Numbered from the stretch's first letter, positions 53,489-63,645 are shown. The stretch: DNA of 64,000 nucleotides from Escherichia coli (GCF_036503815.1 NZ_AP027764.1:2604001-2668000); one strand, 5' to 3'. The notes: a model not told the origin generated them from the letters alone. Numbers and translations are program-made.

Positions 53489-54634
53489 TTAGCGGCCGCC
53501 CATAATGGCAATATAATCCTGCGTCCAGCGACTGTAGGGAACAAACTTGCCCCCTTCTGCTATAGGCGTTTTCCAGAAGGCGATTTTATCGAAATAGTTA
53601 AAACCGTTTGTTTCACAACCTTTTTCGCCTAATAACGGACTGGCTTTACACCCTTCCGGCACTACCGGTAACGAGCCAAACCAGGCCGCCACATCGCCCT
53701 GCACTTTTGGCGTTAATGACCAGTTCATCCATTTGTAGGCGCAAACCGGATGTTTCGCTTCGCTATGTAGCATGGTGGTGTCAGCCCAACCGGTAACGCC
53801 CTCCTTCGGGAAAACGGTAGCGACAGGCTGGCCTTCGGCTTTCAGGGCGTTGGCCTGATAGGGCCATGCACTGGAGGCAACCACACCCTCGTTTTTGAAA
53901 TCGCTCATTTGCACGGTAGTGTCATGCCAGTAGCGATGGATCAAACTATGTTGATCGCGCAGCACTTTCAGCACCGCCTGGTACTGTTCTTCGGTGAGTT
54001 GATACGGATCGCTGATGCCCAACTGCGGCTGAGTGGCTTTAACGAACAACGCAGCATCCGCAATATAAATAGGGCCATCATAAGCCTGAACGCGGCCTTT
54101 ATTGCTCTTACCGTCCGGCAGATTCTGCGCAACAAAAACCACTTGCCAGCTATCCGGCGGCGTCGGGAAGGTTTTCGTGTTGTACATCAACAGGTTCGGA
54201 CCCCATTGGTAAGGTGTGCCATAAACTTTGCCACTAACGTTAAACCAGTCGCCTTTAACCACGCGCGGATCGAGCGTTTTCCAGTTGGGAATCAATGCGG
54301 TATTAATCGGCTGCACGCGTTTACCCATAATCAGGCGCAGCGAGGCATCGCCGGACGCCGTAACCAGATCGTAACCCCCTTTGGTCATCAGACTGACCAT
54401 TTCATCGGACGTCGCGGCGGTTTTTACATTCACCGCGCAACCTGTCTCTTTTTCGAATTGCGTTACCCAGTCGTATTGTTTATCGGTTTGTCCGCGTTCG
54501 ATGTATCCCGGCCAGGCGATAATATCCAGTCGCCCTTCCGGTTTATCTAAATTGGTAGGCGGTTCGGCGGCGTGAGCGGTCATTATTGTCATGGTGAGCG
54601 CGCACAGGCTGCTGCGGGCAAATGTCTTGCTCAT
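53489..54634 (-). CDS. ydcS: Periplasmic substrate-binding protein / PHB synthase YdcS
   Basis: A 381-residue exported protein with a Sec signal peptide (cleavage after AHA, residue ~23) and a PotD/PotF-type spermidine/putrescine-binding fold (GRLDIIAWPGYIERGQT, GYDLVTASGDASLRL, GTPYQWGPNLLMYNTK). In K-12 it has been reported also to make short-chain polyhydroxybutyrate and to take part in DNA uptake. It is the first gene of ydcSTUV-patD and lies 244 bases downstream of ydcR, same strand. Confidence 0.95.
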   Translation of the reverse strand: MSKTFARSSLCALTMTIMTAHAAEPPTNLDKPEGRLDIIAWPGYIERGQTDKQYDWVTQFEKETGCAVNVKTAATSDEMVSLMTKGGYDLVTASGDASLRLIMGKRVQPINTALIPNWKTLDPRVVKGDWFNVSGKVYGTPYQWGPNLLMYNTKTFPTPPDSWQVVFVAQNLPDGKSNKGRVQAYDGPIYIADAALFVKATQPQLGISDPYQLTEEQYQAVLKVLRDQHSLIHRYWHDTTVQMSDFKNEGVVASSAWPYQANALKAEGQPVATVFPKEGVTGWADTTMLHSEAKHPVCAYKWMNWSLTPKVQGDVAAWFGSLPVVPEGCKASPLLGEKGCETNGFNYFDKIAFWKTPIAEGGKFVPYSRWTQDYIAIMGGR

Positions 54635-54878
54635 AAGGTCTTACTCCTGTCGAAATTAATTGTTCAGCCGCCGTGCCGTAAAAATATCTCCTTGTTTAAC
54701 CATAGACGGCGGCTTGCAGGCACACCTTCGCCCCTGAGAAAATTTAATCAGGTTGTGAGCTACCGCGCATTATGCCGTCTGTGAGGTTATCTTCTGGAGT
54801 ATAGACACGGGGTTAGGAAATATGACTGTTATTCGAAATTCATATTACCCAACCTAAGAGGAATTAAATTAAACGCTA

Positions 54879-56285
54879 TTACAGCCGTTCTTGAATAAGT
54901 TTGCCTAATTGTTTAACCGCCTGTTCTTCGCGCTCGCCCCACTGCCATGCAGTATTAAAACGAAAAAAACGTGACCAGTTTTCACCGGTAGAAAACATTT
55001 TACCCGGCGCAATACTGATATGATGCGTCAGTGCTGCCAGGCTTAATTCGCCCGCATCTAACGGCGCGGGGAGTTCCAGCCAGAGAAAATAACCGCTGTC
55101 ATTATGATGAATTTTCACTTCCGCAGGCAGATAACGCAGCAGTGCCTGCCAGGCACGTTGTTTACGTTCCGCAAGCTGGCGACGCAGGCGACGAAGATGG
55201 GCGTCGTATCGGCGCGTGGAAAGGTAATCCACCAGCGCAAGCTGCATCGGAGAGCTGGTGGAAAGCGTACTCATCAACTGCAAGCGTTGAATTTTACGTG
55301 CATGTTTTCCGGCGGCGACCCAACCAATACGAAAACCAGGCACCAGACATTTCGAAAAAGAAGAGCAATGCAAAACACCATCGTGGCGATCCCACGCTTT
55401 CGTAGGCAGCGGTTTTTCCCGTCCAAAATAAAGTTCGCTGTACACGTCATCTTCAATCAGCGTTACGTTGTACTGATTGAGCAACGCTACCAGCCGCGCT
55501 TTTTTCTGCGGCGTTAAGGTAAATCCGAGTGGATTCTGGCTATTAGTCATCAGCCAGCACGCTTTCACCGGATACTCCTGCAACGCCAGTTCCAGCGCCT
55601 GAAGATCGATCCCTTCGTTAACGTCCGTCGCCACCGATAACGCCTTCAGCCGTAACCGCTCCAGCGCCTGCAACGCGCCGTAGAAACAAGGATTCTCTAC
55701 TATCACCCAATCGCCTGGTTCCGTTACCGCTTGTAAACTGAGGTTTAATGCCTCTAACGCCCCGGCGGTAATGACAATTTCATCAGGAGAAATAGTGATG
55801 CCCTGTAAGGCATAGCGACGAGCAATAGCCTGACGCAGTTCTGCGTTTCCTGGCGGTAAGTTTTCAATCACGCTCATCGCCGTGGCGGTTTTGCTTACCT
55901 GCGCCAGCGAGCGGTTTAGTTGTTGGAGGGGGAAAAGTCGCGGGTCGGGAAAGGCCGAGGCAAACGGAACTACCGACGGATCGCGACTGGCCTGCAACAT
56001 ATCAAAAATATAGGTGTTGATATCGACTGCTTCATCTCGAGTGACTGGAATGACTGGCGCTTTCGGCATTTTTATTGCCTGTGGCGCAACGTAATAACCC
56101 GACTGCGGTCGCGCGATAATATGTCCCTGACTTTCGAGCAACTGATAGGCATGGCTGACAGTCATAAAGCTCATGCCAGAAAGCGCCACCTGGTCACGCA
56201 ACGAAGGCAAACGATCTCCGGGTTGCCAGATCCCCGACGCAATCTGCTCGCGTAATTGTTCTGCAAGCTGCTGGTATTTTTTCAT
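54879..56285 (-). CDS. ydcR: MocR-type GntR-family regulator YdcR
   Basis: A 468-residue fusion: an N-terminal GntR winged helix (residues ~1-75, LREQIASGIWQPGDRLPSLRDQVALSGMS) and a C-terminal class I aminotransferase-like PLP domain (residues ~115-465) with the PLP lysine in SSFSKCLVPGFRIGW. MocR proteins sense PLP or amines. YdcR lies next to the ydcS operon for amine uptake and GABA-aldehyde oxidation, which it may control (inference). Confidence 0.93.
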   Translation of the reverse strand: MKKYQQLAEQLREQIASGIWQPGDRLPSLRDQVALSGMSFMTVSHAYQLLESQGHIIARPQSGYYVAPQAIKMPKAPVIPVTRDEAVDINTYIFDMLQASRDPSVVPFASAFPDPRLFPLQQLNRSLAQVSKTATAMSVIENLPPGNAELRQAIARRYALQGITISPDEIVITAGALEALNLSLQAVTEPGDWVIVENPCFYGALQALERLRLKALSVATDVNEGIDLQALELALQEYPVKACWLMTNSQNPLGFTLTPQKKARLVALLNQYNVTLIEDDVYSELYFGREKPLPTKAWDRHDGVLHCSSFSKCLVPGFRIGWVAAGKHARKIQRLQLMSTLSTSSPMQLALVDYLSTRRYDAHLRRLRRQLAERKQRAWQALLRYLPAEVKIHHNDSGYFLWLELPAPLDAGELSLAALTHHISIAPGKMFSTGENWSRFFRFNTAWQWGEREEQAVKQLGKLIQERL

Positions 56286-56363
56286 TATCGAATCGTTATT
56301 ATGTGCAGGTGATTCGGCAGTCTATATCAGTTGTTAAAAATGACAACTTTTCATTAACTGTTA

Positions 56364-56602
<239 letters not shown>

Positions 56603-56778
56603 TTTACCTCCGTGTGTAATGTGCTCGAAAATAGCACTAAATCGCCGCAACGGCAGAATGCAATGCAAAATCAGGAAGGAAGATTCCAGAATTTCTTTGC
56701 GCTAATTTGCAAAACTGAATAATAACCTCAAGAAACGATCGGCATCATAGCGGCAAAAGGTCAGAAAAAGGTGGCGAG

Positions 56779-57009
56779 ATGTTTTCGAAGGCGTTATCGG
56801 TTGTCTTATTAACGTGTGCACTGTTCTCAGGACAACTCATGGCAGGGCACAAAGGACATGAATTTATGTGGGTAAAGAATGTGGATCATCAGCTGCGTCA
56901 TGAAGCGGACAGCGATGAATTGCGTGCTGTGGCGGAAGAGTCGGCGGAAGGTTTGCGCGAGCATTTTTACTGGCAAAAATCGCGCAAACCAGAAGCGGGA
57001 CAGCGTTGA
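56779..57009 (+). CDS. yncJ: Small exported protein YncJ
   Basis: A 76-residue protein with a Sec signal peptide (FSKALSVVLLTCALFSGQLMAG, cleavage after LMA) and a charged 54-residue mature part with a helical acidic segment (DSDELRAVAEESAEGLREH). It is periplasmic and of unknown function; in K-12 it is a CpxR-responsive gene. GGTGGCGAG lies before the ATG. A REP element follows. Confidence 0.92.
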   Translation: MFSKALSVVLLTCALFSGQLMAGHKGHEFMWVKNVDHQLRHEADSDELRAVAEESAEGLREHFYWQKSRKPEAGQR

Positions 57010-57016
57010 GTCATTT

Positions 57017-57052
57017 GTTGCCGGATGCGGCATAACGCCTTACCCGGCCGAC
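57017..57052. repeat. REP element after yncJ
   Basis: GCCGGATGCGGCATAACGCC followed by TTACCCGGCC is a standard E. coli REP palindrome between the convergent yncJ and rlhA. Confidence 0.8.
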
Positions 57053-57100
57053 AAGATCATGCAGATTCAATAAGTTGTGAGTAACCAGAAAACTGGCGTT

Positions 57101-59062
57101 TTACCCTTTTCGCTTCGGCAATGTTTTCAGCAGCTCATCCGGACTAACGGATGCCACTACGCTTCCCGGTAACGGCATTTTCAGTATGTGATTTTTGATT
57201 TTGCCAATGACGTGCATCTCACATGGGCGACAATCGAACTTTAGCGTTAATACTTCATCGCCATTAACCAGTTGCATTGGCGTCGCCTTCCAGCTTTTGA
57301 TGTTACCTTTTGCCTGTTTCGGACACAGATTGAAGGCAAAGCGCAGACAATGCTTGGTGATCATTACCGGCACTTCCCCCTTCTCTTCATGCGCTTCATA
57401 CGCCGCATCAATCAGTTGCACACCATAGCGATGATAAAATTCACGCGCTTTGTGGTTGTAAACGTTCGCGAGGAAACTCAAATGCGTTTGCGGATAAACC
57501 GGCGCAGGGTCAGCAACCGGTTTACGACTGCCGCGCTGATAACTGGCAAGACGCGCAGCATCCAGCATTTCGGCGGCCTCACGGCGGAACTGATTTAACA
57601 GACTGTTCGGTACAAACAGCGCACCAGGCAAATTAATTTGCACATCGCGGGCGTAATAGAGGGTTTGCCCCAGCTTAGCCAGACCATCTTTCAGGTTATT
57701 AAGCGCTTTTTCGGCGTTATTAGCTTCGTCGAATTGTCCATCCAGCGTATGCGTGACGCTGACGCCCTCTTCACTGGTCAGGGTCAGAATCAGTTGTTCC
57801 TGCCAGCCGCCCAGTTCAATGTCTACCGCTACGCGACGTTCGCTGGATGTTTTGGTCAACGCCTGCTGCCAGTTATGGTCCAGATTACGATTAAGCGGAT
57901 GATGCGGACGAATTTTATGCAAATCCGCAGGCATCTCATTTGGCCAGACGCGGTACTGATTTTGCCCGGTTTTTTCGACTGTATTGGCGCGAAAGCCAAC
58001 CACTTCACGTTTAATCATCACATTCAGACCATCGCCATTTGCTAACGGCTCGGTGACGGCAACATCGAGATGATCCTTCGCCACTTTTAATACTTCACCG
58101 ACCGGCAGGCCGATAAACTTGGGGGAGTCGAACGCGCCGATATCCCCTTTACGGGCGTTAACAAAGTAGTCGGTACTGCCACGATGGAAGGTTTTTTCCG
58201 TCGACGGTACGAAGAAATGCTCGGTACGACCGGATGAAGCACGCGCCAGATCGCCACGTTCATCAATAATGGCGTCAAGCATTTGGCGATAATGCGCGGT
58301 GATATTCTTCACGTAGCTCATATCTTTGTAACGCCCTTCAATCTTGAAGGAGCGCACGCCAGCATCAATCAGCGCGCCAAGGTTAGCAGTCTGATCGTTA
58401 TCTTTCATCGACAGCAGATGTTTTTCATAGGAAACCACCCGCCCCTGATCGTCTTTCAATGTGTATGGCAAACGGCATGCCTGCGAGCAATCGCCACGGT
58501 TGGCGCTACGCCCTGTTTGCGCATGAGAAATGTAGCACTGACCAGAATAGGCCACGCACAATGCACCATGAATAAAGAATTCAATGGTCGCGTCCGTGGC
58601 CTGGTGAATCGCGCGGATCTGCTCAAGATTCAGCTCTCGCGCCAGCACAATCTGCGTAAAGCCAACATCAGAGAGGAACTTCGCTTTTTCTACTGTGCGA
58701 ATATCGCACTGCGTACTGGCGTGCAGTTCAATCGGCGGAATATCAAGTTCCAGAATCCCCATATCCTGAACAATCAGCGCATCGACGCCGGTCTGGTAGA
58801 GGTCGGTAATCAGCCGTTGCGCAGGTTCCAGCTCATCATCATGCAAAATGGTGTTAAGCGTGACGAAAATTTTTGCACCATAACGATGGGCAAACGGCAC
58901 TAGTTCGGCAATATCTTTCAGGCTATTACTGGCATTATGACGGGCACCAAAACCAGGGCCGCCGATATAAACAGCATCGGCACCGTGCAAAATAGCTTCG
59001 CGGGCAATGGCGGCATCGCGTGCCGGGCTTAACAGTTCAAGTCGATGAGAAGATACGGTCAC
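57101..59062 (-). CDS. rlhA: 23S rRNA C2501 hydroxylase RlhA
   Basis: A 653-residue protein of the U32 peptidase-like family that hydroxylates cytidine 2501 of 23S rRNA; it depends on iron and prephenate-linked metabolism in K-12. The N-terminal U32 barrel holds HGADAVYIGGPGFGARHNA and the signature EFFIHGALCVAYSGQCYISH...GRSANRGDCSQACRLPY with clustered cysteines. Further cysteines lie near the end (HCLRFAFNLCPK, KFDCRPCEMH). The start is GTG at 59062, giving the K-12 length; the frame stays open 14 codons upstream to another GTG, so the exact start is uncertain. Confidence 0.93.
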   Translation of the reverse strand: MTVSSHRLELLSPARDAAIAREAILHGADAVYIGGPGFGARHNASNSLKDIAELVPFAHRYGAKIFVTLNTILHDDELEPAQRLITDLYQTGVDALIVQDMGILELDIPPIELHASTQCDIRTVEKAKFLSDVGFTQIVLARELNLEQIRAIHQATDATIEFFIHGALCVAYSGQCYISHAQTGRSANRGDCSQACRLPYTLKDDQGRVVSYEKHLLSMKDNDQTANLGALIDAGVRSFKIEGRYKDMSYVKNITAHYRQMLDAIIDERGDLARASSGRTEHFFVPSTEKTFHRGSTDYFVNARKGDIGAFDSPKFIGLPVGEVLKVAKDHLDVAVTEPLANGDGLNVMIKREVVGFRANTVEKTGQNQYRVWPNEMPADLHKIRPHHPLNRNLDHNWQQALTKTSSERRVAVDIELGGWQEQLILTLTSEEGVSVTHTLDGQFDEANNAEKALNNLKDGLAKLGQTLYYARDVQINLPGALFVPNSLLNQFRREAAEMLDAARLASYQRGSRKPVADPAPVYPQTHLSFLANVYNHKAREFYHRYGVQLIDAAYEAHEEKGEVPVMITKHCLRFAFNLCPKQAKGNIKSWKATPMQLVNGDEVLTLKFDCRPCEMHVIGKIKNHILKMPLPGSVVASVSPDELLKTLPKRKG

Positions 59063-59134
59063 ATTCTTATCCAGTAGCTGAAAAATGGCGGCTATTTTAG
59101 CCACAAGCGCGACGTTGCGAAATAGTTTTCCCGC

Positions 59135-59671
59135 TTAACTGCGTGGGTAATGGATGAGGGAATGAAAATGTACGATTTGCTCCCCACCATTACGATAGAC
59201 ATGCGTAACGTCTGCAGCAAATCGAGCGCCTTTTCCATAATTAAGGCTCTGCCATTCACCATCAACGCACAGATCAAGTTGCCCATCAATGACGACAACA
59301 TGTTCGATTACTCCCTTCTCATGGGGCGTCGATTCACTTATTGCACCAGGTGCCATCTGAATGGAGAAGTGTTCAAAGCAGAGTTGTGGATCATAAGGAA
59401 ACAGCGAAGTGATCACCATCGCCTGCTGTTGCGGATCATAAACTGAAGGCGTAGCGGACTGCGGCGGAGAAATAAATGTCGAAAATGGCACATTCAACCC
59501 GGTGGCAATTTTCCATAATGTCGCGACCGTCGGGCTGGACTCATTACGCTCAATCTGCCCTAACATCGCTTTAGAAACCCCCGTCGCTTCTGCCAGTCGC
59601 GAAAGACTCCAGCCGCGCTGCTGACGTAGTTGTTTAAGTGTGGTGGATAAAAAGCGAGTGAGATTTTCCAT
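59135..59671 (-). CDS. sutR: XRE-cupin transcriptional regulator SutR
   Basis: A 178-residue regulator: an N-terminal XRE helix-turn-helix (residues ~10-65, SLSRLAEATGVSKAMLGQIERNESSP) and a C-terminal cupin (residues ~100-175, ISESTPHEKGVIEHVVVIDGQLDL). In K-12 it controls sulfur-utilisation genes. It is divergent from ydcO across a region with two palindromes (see 59706-59753) that are probable operators. Confidence 0.94.
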   Translation of the reverse strand: MENLTRFLSTTLKQLRQQRGWSLSRLAEATGVSKAMLGQIERNESSPTVATLWKIATGLNVPFSTFISPPQSATPSVYDPQQQAMVITSLFPYDPQLCFEHFSIQMAPGAISESTPHEKGVIEHVVVIDGQLDLCVDGEWQSLNYGKGARFAADVTHVYRNGGEQIVHFHSLIHYPRS

Positions 59672-59705
59672 GTGACTCCTCCGGCAAAGCGGAAGTTTAT
59701 CACTT

Positions 59706-59753
59706 GTGCGTTATAACGGACAAATGCTACGGTACCTGTACGCTATAACGCAC
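59706..59753. promoter_or_regulatory. Paired palindromes between sutR and ydcO, candidate SutR operator
   Basis: GTGCGTTATA (59706-59715) and TATAACGCAC (59744-59753) form a perfect 10-bp inverted repeat 28 bases apart. The left arm also lies within a short palindrome, CGTTATAACG (59709-59718), and the right arm in the near-palindrome GCTATAACGC. The position between divergent sutR and ydcO fits an autoregulatory operator. The assignment to SutR is inference. Confidence 0.6.
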
Positions 59754-59762
59754 GAGGTGACC

Positions 59763-60935
59763 ATGCGTCTGTTTTCTATTCCTCCACCCACGCTACTGGC
59801 GGGGTTTCTGGCGGTATTAATTGGCTACGCCAGTTCAGCGGCAATAATCTGGCAAGCAGCGATTGTCGCCGGAGCCACCACTGCACAAATCTCTGGCTGG
59901 ATGACGGCGCTGGGATTGGCAATGGGCGTCAGTACGCTGGCTCTGACATTGTGGTACCGTGTGCCTGTTCTCACTGCATGGTCAACGCCGGGCGCAGCTT
60001 TGCTGGTTACCGGATTGCAGGGACTGACACTTAACCAAGCCATCGGTGTTTTTATTGTCACCAACGCGTTAATAGTCCTCTGTGGTATGACGGGATTATT
60101 CGCCCGTCTGATGCGTATTATTCCGCACTCGCTGGCAGCGGCGATGCTGGCCGGAATTTTGTTACGCTTTGGTTTACAGGCGTTTGCAAGTCTGGATGGT
60201 CAGTTTACGTTATGTGGCAGTATGTTGCTGGTATGGCTGGCAACAAGGGCCGTTGCGCCGCGCTATGCGGTAATTGCCGCGATGATTATTGGGATCGTGA
60301 TCGTTATCGCGCAAGGTGACATTGTCACAAATGATGTTGTCTTTAAACCCGTTCTCCCCGCTTATATTGCCCCTGAATTTTCGTTTGCTCACAGTCTGAG
60401 CGTTGCGCTCCCCCTTTTTCTGGTGACGATGGCATCGCAAAACGCACCGGGTATTGCGGCAATGAAAGCGGCCGGGTATTCGGCTCCTGTTTCGCCGTTG
60501 ATTGTATTTACTGGATTGCTGGCGCTGGTATTTTCCCCTTTCGGGGTTTATTCCGTCGGTATTGCTGCAATCACCGCAGCTATTTGTCAAAGCCCGGAAG
60601 CGCATCCGGATAAAGATCAACGTTGGCTGGCAGCTGCCGTTGCAGGCATTTTTTATTTGCTCGCAGGTCTTTTTGGTAGTGCTATTACCGGGATGATGGC
60701 TGCCCTGCCCGTAAGTTGGATCCAGATGCTGGCAGGTCTGGCGCTGTTAAGTACCATTGGCGGCAGTTTGTATCAGGCGCTGCATAATGAGCGTGAGCGA
60801 GACGCGGCGGTGGTGGCATTTCTGGTAACGGCAAGTGGATTGACGCTGGTCGGGATTGGTTCTGCGTTCTGGGGATTAATTGCCGGAGGCGTTTGTTACG
60901 TGGTGTTGAATTTAATCGCTGACAGAAACCGATAA
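59763..60935 (+). CDS. ydcO: BenE-family inner-membrane transporter YdcO
   Basis: A 390-residue inner-membrane protein of the benzoate:H+ symporter (BenE) family with about twelve hydrophobic segments. The conserved TMASQNAPGIAAMKAAGY segment is present. The substrate in E. coli is not established. The start at 59763 has GAGGTGA upstream. It is divergent from sutR. In K-12 an IS200/IS605-type gene (ydcM) lies between ydcO and ydcL; here it is absent. Confidence 0.93.
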   Translation: MRLFSIPPPTLLAGFLAVLIGYASSAAIIWQAAIVAGATTAQISGWMTALGLAMGVSTLALTLWYRVPVLTAWSTPGAALLVTGLQGLTLNQAIGVFIVTNALIVLCGMTGLFARLMRIIPHSLAAAMLAGILLRFGLQAFASLDGQFTLCGSMLLVWLATRAVAPRYAVIAAMIIGIVIVIAQGDIVTNDVVFKPVLPAYIAPEFSFAHSLSVALPLFLVTMASQNAPGIAAMKAAGYSAPVSPLIVFTGLLALVFSPFGVYSVGIAAITAAICQSPEAHPDKDQRWLAAAVAGIFYLLAGLFGSAITGMMAALPVSWIQMLAGLALLSTIGGSLYQALHNERERDAAVVAFLVTASGLTLVGIGSAFWGLIAGGVCYVVLNLIADRNR

Positions 60936-60941
60936 TAAAAA

Positions 60942-60961
60942 GCGCCATCTTACGATGGCGC
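60942..60961 (-). terminator. Intrinsic terminator between ydcO and ydcL
   Basis: GCGCCATC (60942-60949) pairs with GATGGCGC (60954-60961) across a four-base loop. Read on the minus strand the stem is followed by TTTTTA, so it is a good terminator for ydcL; it may also stop ydcO transcription. Confidence 0.85.
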
Positions 60962-60969
60962 GGCTGGAA

Positions 60970-61638
60970 TTACTTTTTGTTAACGTCAAACATAGTGGCA
61001 TCGGTCGCCATGTCATCAATAACTTGCTTAATATTCTCGAAAGCCATTGGCGTACTTTCATTATTCAGGTCTTTACCTTCGCCCTGACGAACGACTTTGA
61101 TAACCGGTTTATTAGTAGCTGCATCAATCAGCTCACCTTCAAAATACAGGCGAGTATCCATGGTACGGTGGCCCGTCGCCATTTGCGTCCCCGCGACCAC
61201 TAATGCGACAGGAACCACTTCATAGAATTGCAGCCCTTCTTTGCTGGTATCTACACCGGTAATGGCCCCACGGAAAATCAGACTACGCGGCCCAGCGGTG
61301 GTAACCAGTGGTTTACGCTGCGCAATCGCTTCTTTCATTTCGGTGTTGGTATAACTCAAAATTTTATCCAGAACTTTCTGCCCTACCTGGGTAGATGGTT
61401 TCGGTACCGGATAATAAGTGATTGGGTTCCAGACGATGCTGTCATATTTACTTTGATCAAAACTCGGGTCTACCCAACGTAAAACAGGTTTACCTGTTGC
61501 TGAGGTTGTTTCTTTTAAATCAGAGTAATTGTTTAAAAAACCAGAATATTTATCTGGCTGGGTGATTTTAGAGGCACAACCAGACAGAGCCAACAAGCCG
61601 CATAAAGCTGCAACTTTCGCAATTGATGTGGTACGCAT
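60970..61638 (-). CDS. ydcL: Lipoprotein YdcL (DUF3313)
   Basis: A 222-residue lipoprotein. The lipobox is LALSGCAS with Cys21 as the lipidated residue; Ala then Ser at +2/+3 predicts outer-membrane sorting. The mature part is a DUF3313-type domain. The function is unknown. It has the K-12 length and a strong terminator just downstream. Confidence 0.92.
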   Translation of the reverse strand: MRTTSIAKVAALCGLLALSGCASKITQPDKYSGFLNNYSDLKETTSATGKPVLRWVDPSFDQSKYDSIVWNPITYYPVPKPSTQVGQKVLDKILSYTNTEMKEAIAQRKPLVTTAGPRSLIFRGAITGVDTSKEGLQFYEVVPVALVVAGTQMATGHRTMDTRLYFEGELIDAATNKPVIKVVRQGEGKDLNNESTPMAFENIKQVIDDMATDATMFDVNKK

Positions 61639-61939
61639 GAATAGTTTCCTGAGATGATTATATTACTTTCTAAGTTATAGCAAAAAGCGCCGCTTCGTGT
61701 TGTGGCAAAAAAAGTGTTGGTGAAAATAAATTTTTCAGCCCCTTTTCAGACGACATAGTCAATGCCGAAAAAGGGGCTAAGTCAATCATCAGTAGTTAAA
61801 TATCAGTGCGTTAAGCTGATGAAAAACTTCGACTACCGTGATTAATTTCACATCCTTTTGATTAAAAATATGCTTACCGAAAAGAACAACGGTTAACCAT
61901 CTCAACGCGGGGCATTTTCACGCGCCTTGTTCTACCGGG
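61639..61939. other. Intergenic region with hairpin downstream of tehB
   Basis: No gene is seen. AGCCCCTTTTC (61737-61747) pairs with GAAAAAGGGGCT (61767-61778). On the minus strand the stem is followed by GAAAAATTTATTTT, so it may be the tehAB terminator. The ydcL promoter should lie in the first ~100 bases. Confidence 0.5.
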
Positions 61940-62533
61940 TCATTTTTTACGTGCCAGCATCGTGGCGAAACGCAGTTTAATCCGATCACCGTTGGCGTCG
62001 GTGCGGTGCAGCTCGCCGACGTCTTCATTGTATTTCACCATCTCCCAGCCTTCGTAATATCGACGTAATTCTCCCTCTTTGAAGGCAAACGGGAAGCCGA
62101 CGGTACATGGATAATCAGCGGTATCCATCGCCGCCACAATCAGGTTGTAACCGCCAGGTTTAGTGCAACGTTGCATATTGGCAATCAGCCCAGGGATGGT
62201 TTTAGCCTCAAGGAACATCAGCACCACAGTCGAAAGAATAAAATCGTATTGCCCATCAAACGTGAGGTTATTCAGATCAACGACCCGGGTATGTAAATTA
62301 TCCAGATTTTCAATGGATTTAATGCGCTCGACGTTGGCGATACTCATGGCATTTTTATCCCATGCGTCAACTTCATAACCATTGGCTGCCAGGTAAAGAC
62401 TGTTACGACCATTGCCACAGCCCAGATCCAGCGTTTTACCGGGTTTAACCACTTTCACCGCTTCCAGTACTTCAGAGTGTGTGCGGGTTAATTCATACTT
62501 ATCAGTAAAATAGTTTTCGTCACGAATGATCAT
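61940..62533 (-). CDS. tehB: Tellurite methyltransferase TehB
   Basis: A 197-residue class I SAM-dependent methyltransferase. Motif I is KTLDLGCGNGRNSLYLA, followed by the acidic segment YEVDAWDKN. It methylates and detoxifies tellurite and selenium compounds. Its start overlaps the tehA stop by four bases. Confidence 0.95.
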   Translation of the reverse strand: MIIRDENYFTDKYELTRTHSEVLEAVKVVKPGKTLDLGCGNGRNSLYLAANGYEVDAWDKNAMSIANVERIKSIENLDNLHTRVVDLNNLTFDGQYDFILSTVVLMFLEAKTIPGLIANMQRCTKPGGYNLIVAAMDTADYPCTVGFPFAFKEGELRRYYEGWEMVKYNEDVGELHRTDANGDRIKLRFATMLARKK

Positions 62534-63522
62534 TCTTTGTCCTCAGCTTTCATTAAAACGGCGCGCTCGGTTCTGATTAACAATTTCCCCTGCATCAGAA
62601 GCGCGAAAGTTCGGATGAGCAGTATTGCAATTATAAAATTGGTAAAGATAAACAGCGGCACCGCCAGGGTATGGAAAAATCCATTATCGCTGCCACTCCC
62701 CAGATGCAAACCGGTGGTTGCCAGTGCGGAAACGCCGAACGAGAAACTCCAGAATGAAGCATTAAATGGCTGGGAGAGATACCATGGCATCAGACGTAGC
62801 ATAAACAGCAGTTGCAGCAGCCCATAACCGAAAAGCATTTTCGCCAGCGTGTCACCCTCGCCGCCGTTGACGCTCAGCCAGGCACTACAGGCCACCAGCG
62901 CAGGAGCGAGCTGAATGCCGAGTGATGTCCGCAGCGCCGTGGGTAATTCTCCCGAACTGCGCAGACGCTGCAAGATCACCGGTTCCAGGCTTAACCATGA
63001 GAAAACGCCTGCGCCTAAAAACACCAGACCGGCGTCGGTGTAGCCCAATGCACCACAGGCCATTGCGCTGATAAAGTTGTTGGCAACTGTCGGCAGATAC
63101 AGTCCAGGCGTGGTAGCTTCTTCAGGATGAGATCCGCGCCATAATCCCGCAGTTTGCCAGGCGGCATAAGCCAACTGAACCACGACACCAAAACTGAACA
63201 GGCATACCGCCAGTGGGCGAAACCACGGAACAAAACCAATCGCTACCAGCATCGTCGTTGCAGGAAACAAACTCACAAAACTGCTCATCACTGGATGGCG
63301 CACTTCCGCCAGCACGCTATGCGGAAAGCGTATGAGTCTGGTAATAAATGCGCTAGTCAATAATCCCCAGATGATCATCGCCAGAATTACCAGCCCATCC
63401 CCTAACCAGTGGCTGACCTGCCAAACCTGGCTGGCATAGCGCCAGGCAAATCCCATCCCTATCGTCCCCAACACAATGCCAAAATAACCTGCCGGTAAAT
63501 TGAGCACTTTATCGCTCTGCAT
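62530..63522 (-). CDS. tehA: Tellurite-resistance/dicarboxylate (TDT) family channel TehA
   Basis: A 330-residue inner-membrane protein with ten hydrophobic segments, the SLAC1-type anion channel fold. The first segment PAGYFGIVLGTIGMGFAWRY is typical. With TehB it gives tellurite resistance when overexpressed. The start MQSDK at 63522 gives the K-12 length; an ATG four codons upstream is also possible. It is divergent from ydcK. Confidence 0.94.
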   Translation of the reverse strand: MQSDKVLNLPAGYFGIVLGTIGMGFAWRYASQVWQVSHWLGDGLVILAMIIWGLLTSAFITRLIRFPHSVLAEVRHPVMSSFVSLFPATTMLVAIGFVPWFRPLAVCLFSFGVVVQLAYAAWQTAGLWRGSHPEEATTPGLYLPTVANNFISAMACGALGYTDAGLVFLGAGVFSWLSLEPVILQRLRSSGELPTALRTSLGIQLAPALVACSAWLSVNGGEGDTLAKMLFGYGLLQLLFMLRLMPWYLSQPFNASFWSFSFGVSALATTGLHLGSGSDNGFFHTLAVPLFIFTNFIIAILLIRTFALLMQGKLLIRTERAVLMKAEDKE

Positions 63523-63645
63523 CTTCTTACTCATTTTGTTTAATTTATAAAGTATATTTGAAATACATTTTATGGAATTTTCTCGAGCATAGCCAGAGCC
63601 GCAGAATTTGCTACGGTTATAGTAAGTCACCTGTGGGAAAACGCT

